From contig CABQBF010000061.1 in the NCBI GenBank assembly GCA_902462325.1, forward strand, positions 1 to 13,837: a DNA stretch of 13,837 bases. Reading direction: 5' to 3'. Source of the stretch: an uncultured Peptococcaceae bacterium (GTDB lineage: Bacteria; Bacillota; Peptococcia; Peptococcales; Peptococcaceae). Position numbers and translations under genes: made by a program. The notes below the pieces were generated by a model. It was not told the origin of the DNA and did not search any database. It worked only from the letters and a program-made list of their open reading frames with translations. Positions 13,286 to 13,837 of this stretch are shown one piece after another. Positions within the stretch are counted from its first letter, which is position 1; every line of letters starts with the position of its first letter.

Positions 13286-13573
13286 CTAGTTGCTTTGCCA
13301 GAGCTGCTCTAAAAAGTCAATTTCGAACATATCATCGTCTTTCACTTTGATTTGCTTGCCAGTAATGGTCGCACTCCAAAGCGTAATCTGATGCAGCGGC
13401 TTTTCCTGTTCCGACAGCTTGTTCCATTGTTTTTGTGCTTCCTGCAAAGCTTGCTGTTTGTCATCATAGCAATCCGAATAGATTTTTCCTTCAAATTGAT
13501 GCTCTACAAAATAGATGGTCATCTGCATAAGCTGCTGCAATCCATATTTGCGAATTAAATCTTCTAATGCCAT
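13286..13573 (-). CDS. Unrecognised 95-residue protein
   Basis: I do not recognise the family. On the minus strand GGAGG lies seven bases before ATG 13573, and the composition is coding-like. The protein opens with an amphipathic segment (MALEDLIRKYGLQQLMQMTIYFVEHQFEGKIY), then a glutamine/lysine-rich helix (DDKQQALQEAQKQWNKLSEQEK, about 37-58), then ITLWSATITGKQIKVKDDDMFEIDFLEQLW, which suggests beta strands and an acidic end. It has no membrane segment and one cysteine. It is separated from the upstream histidine kinase gene by a terminator, so it likely has its own promoter. It is probably a small cytoplasmic protein; no role can be given. Confidence 0.78.
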   Translation of the reverse strand: MALEDLIRKYGLQQLMQMTIYFVEHQFEGKIYSDCYDDKQQALQEAQKQWNKLSEQEKPLHQITLWSATITGKQIKVKDDDMFEIDFLEQLWQSN

Positions 13574-13600
13574 AAAAAAGCCTCCAATTTACAATCATTC

Positions 13601-13614
13601 AGGATATAAATCCT
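13601..13614. repeat. Small palindrome upstream of the 95-residue protein gene
   Basis: AGGAT-ATAA-ATCCT, five-base arms, lies about 28 bases upstream of the start codon on the minus strand, near where a promoter would be. It might be an operator; evidence is only the symmetry. Confidence 0.25.
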
Positions 13615-13645
13615 CTTTTTATCCTATACCCAAATCGGGCAAAGC

Positions 13646-13708
13646 TAAAAAGAAAAATTACCAAAAACCGCAACATAAAAGCAAAAACAGTTTAGCGGTT
13701 CTTGGCAA
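13646..13708 (-). terminator. Terminator of the histidine kinase gene
   Basis: Minus-strand arms CCAAGAACCGC (13705-13695) and GCGGTTTTTGG (13671-13661) pair with one mismatch around a 23-base loop. The T-rich run TAATTTTTCTTTTT follows. It lies 32 bases after the kinase stop codon and separates it from the 95-residue gene. Confidence 0.6.
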
Positions 13709-13739
13709 GTAGTGGGTCCTATTTATAAAAAATAGGCTG

Positions 13740-13837
13740 TTAGGGCAGCGGAAACCGAATGGTAAAGACTGTTCGATAAGCCGGTTCGCATTCCAGAGCG
13801 ATAGAAGCGCCGTGTTTTTCTAAAATCTGTTTGGCTA
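13740..13837 (-). CDS. Sensor histidine kinase, C-terminal end only
   Basis: The gene enters from the right edge on the minus strand and ends at TAA (13742-13740). The 31 visible residues read AKQILEKHGASIALECEP then AYRTVFTIRFPLP. This matches the end of the GHKL ATPase domain of two-component sensor kinases, where a G-L-A-I-A-K-x-I-L-E-x-H-G-G helix is followed by a strand pair ending in F-T-I-x-L-P. The usual HGG is HGA here. The rest, including the phospho-accepting histidine and ATP-binding N and G boxes, is outside the window. The call rests on this short but typical tail. Confidence 0.72.
   Translation of the reverse strand, partial: AKQILEKHGASIALECEPAYRTVFTIRFPLP

Noticed and set aside
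13718..13736. CCTATTT-N5-AAATAGG as the histidine kinase terminator
   Set aside because: The stem is A/T-rich and no T run follows on the minus strand. The hairpin at 13661-13705 followed by T residues is the better terminator.
1..13837. Mobile element, phage, toxin-antitoxin, CRISPR or defence island
   Set aside because: No transposase, integrase, long terminal inverted repeats, regularly spaced repeats, or recognisable toxin or nuclease genes were seen; gene style is uniform across the window.

Overview
The window looks like chromosomal core and near-core DNA of an anaerobic, low-to-mid GC Gram-positive-lineage bacterium (Bacillota). The support is a T-box leader on valS, strong AGGAGG-type ribosome binding sites, sigma-70 promoters with 17-base spacers, U-tailed hairpin terminators and an oxygen-sensitive hybrid cluster protein. 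A member of the Negativicutes (Sporomusa/Selenomonas-like) or a clostridium would fit, but this is inferred from gene style only. I see no insertion sequence, phage gene, CRISPR array, tRNA or rRNA.

Layout. 1-1060: the 3' part of a glycosyltransferase-2/TPR gene cut by the window edge. 1151-3526: a Crp/Fnr-type regulator followed by hcp (hybrid cluster protein, nitrosative stress); between them is a GTTGC-N4-GCAAC dyad placed where a Crp/Fnr activator would sit on the hcp promoter. 3541-3593: a perfect 20-bp two-way terminator. 3631-4809 (minus): a PLP aminotransferase with its own promoter. 4977-5608: a strong promoter followed almost at once by an intrinsic terminator, then a second promoter candidate, a palindrome and an unrecognised 148-residue protein. 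5742-8333: a SulP anion transporter with a C-terminal STAS domain, and 12 bases later an unrecognised 351-residue soluble protein, probably one operon. 8351-11491: promoter, T-box riboswitch, valS and a hairpin-rich 3' region ending in a strong terminator. 11653-13201: a di-metal ferritin-like protein (minus) diverging from a cation diffusion facilitator (plus). 13238-13270: a two-way terminator. 13286-13573 (minus): a small unrecognised protein. 13740-13837 (minus): the last residues of a sensor histidine kinase.

How the parts connect. Regulator plus hcp is a recognisable nitric oxide/hydroxylamine stress pair. The ferritin-like protein and the efflux protein share a 136-base intergenic region and both deal with divalent metals. 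valS expression should be controlled by uncharged tRNA-Val. The least explained parts are the promoter-terminator unit at 4977-5062 and the two unrecognised proteins at 5162 and 7278. I found no obvious new defence or mobile system; the candidates for new biology are regulatory elements and these orphan proteins.
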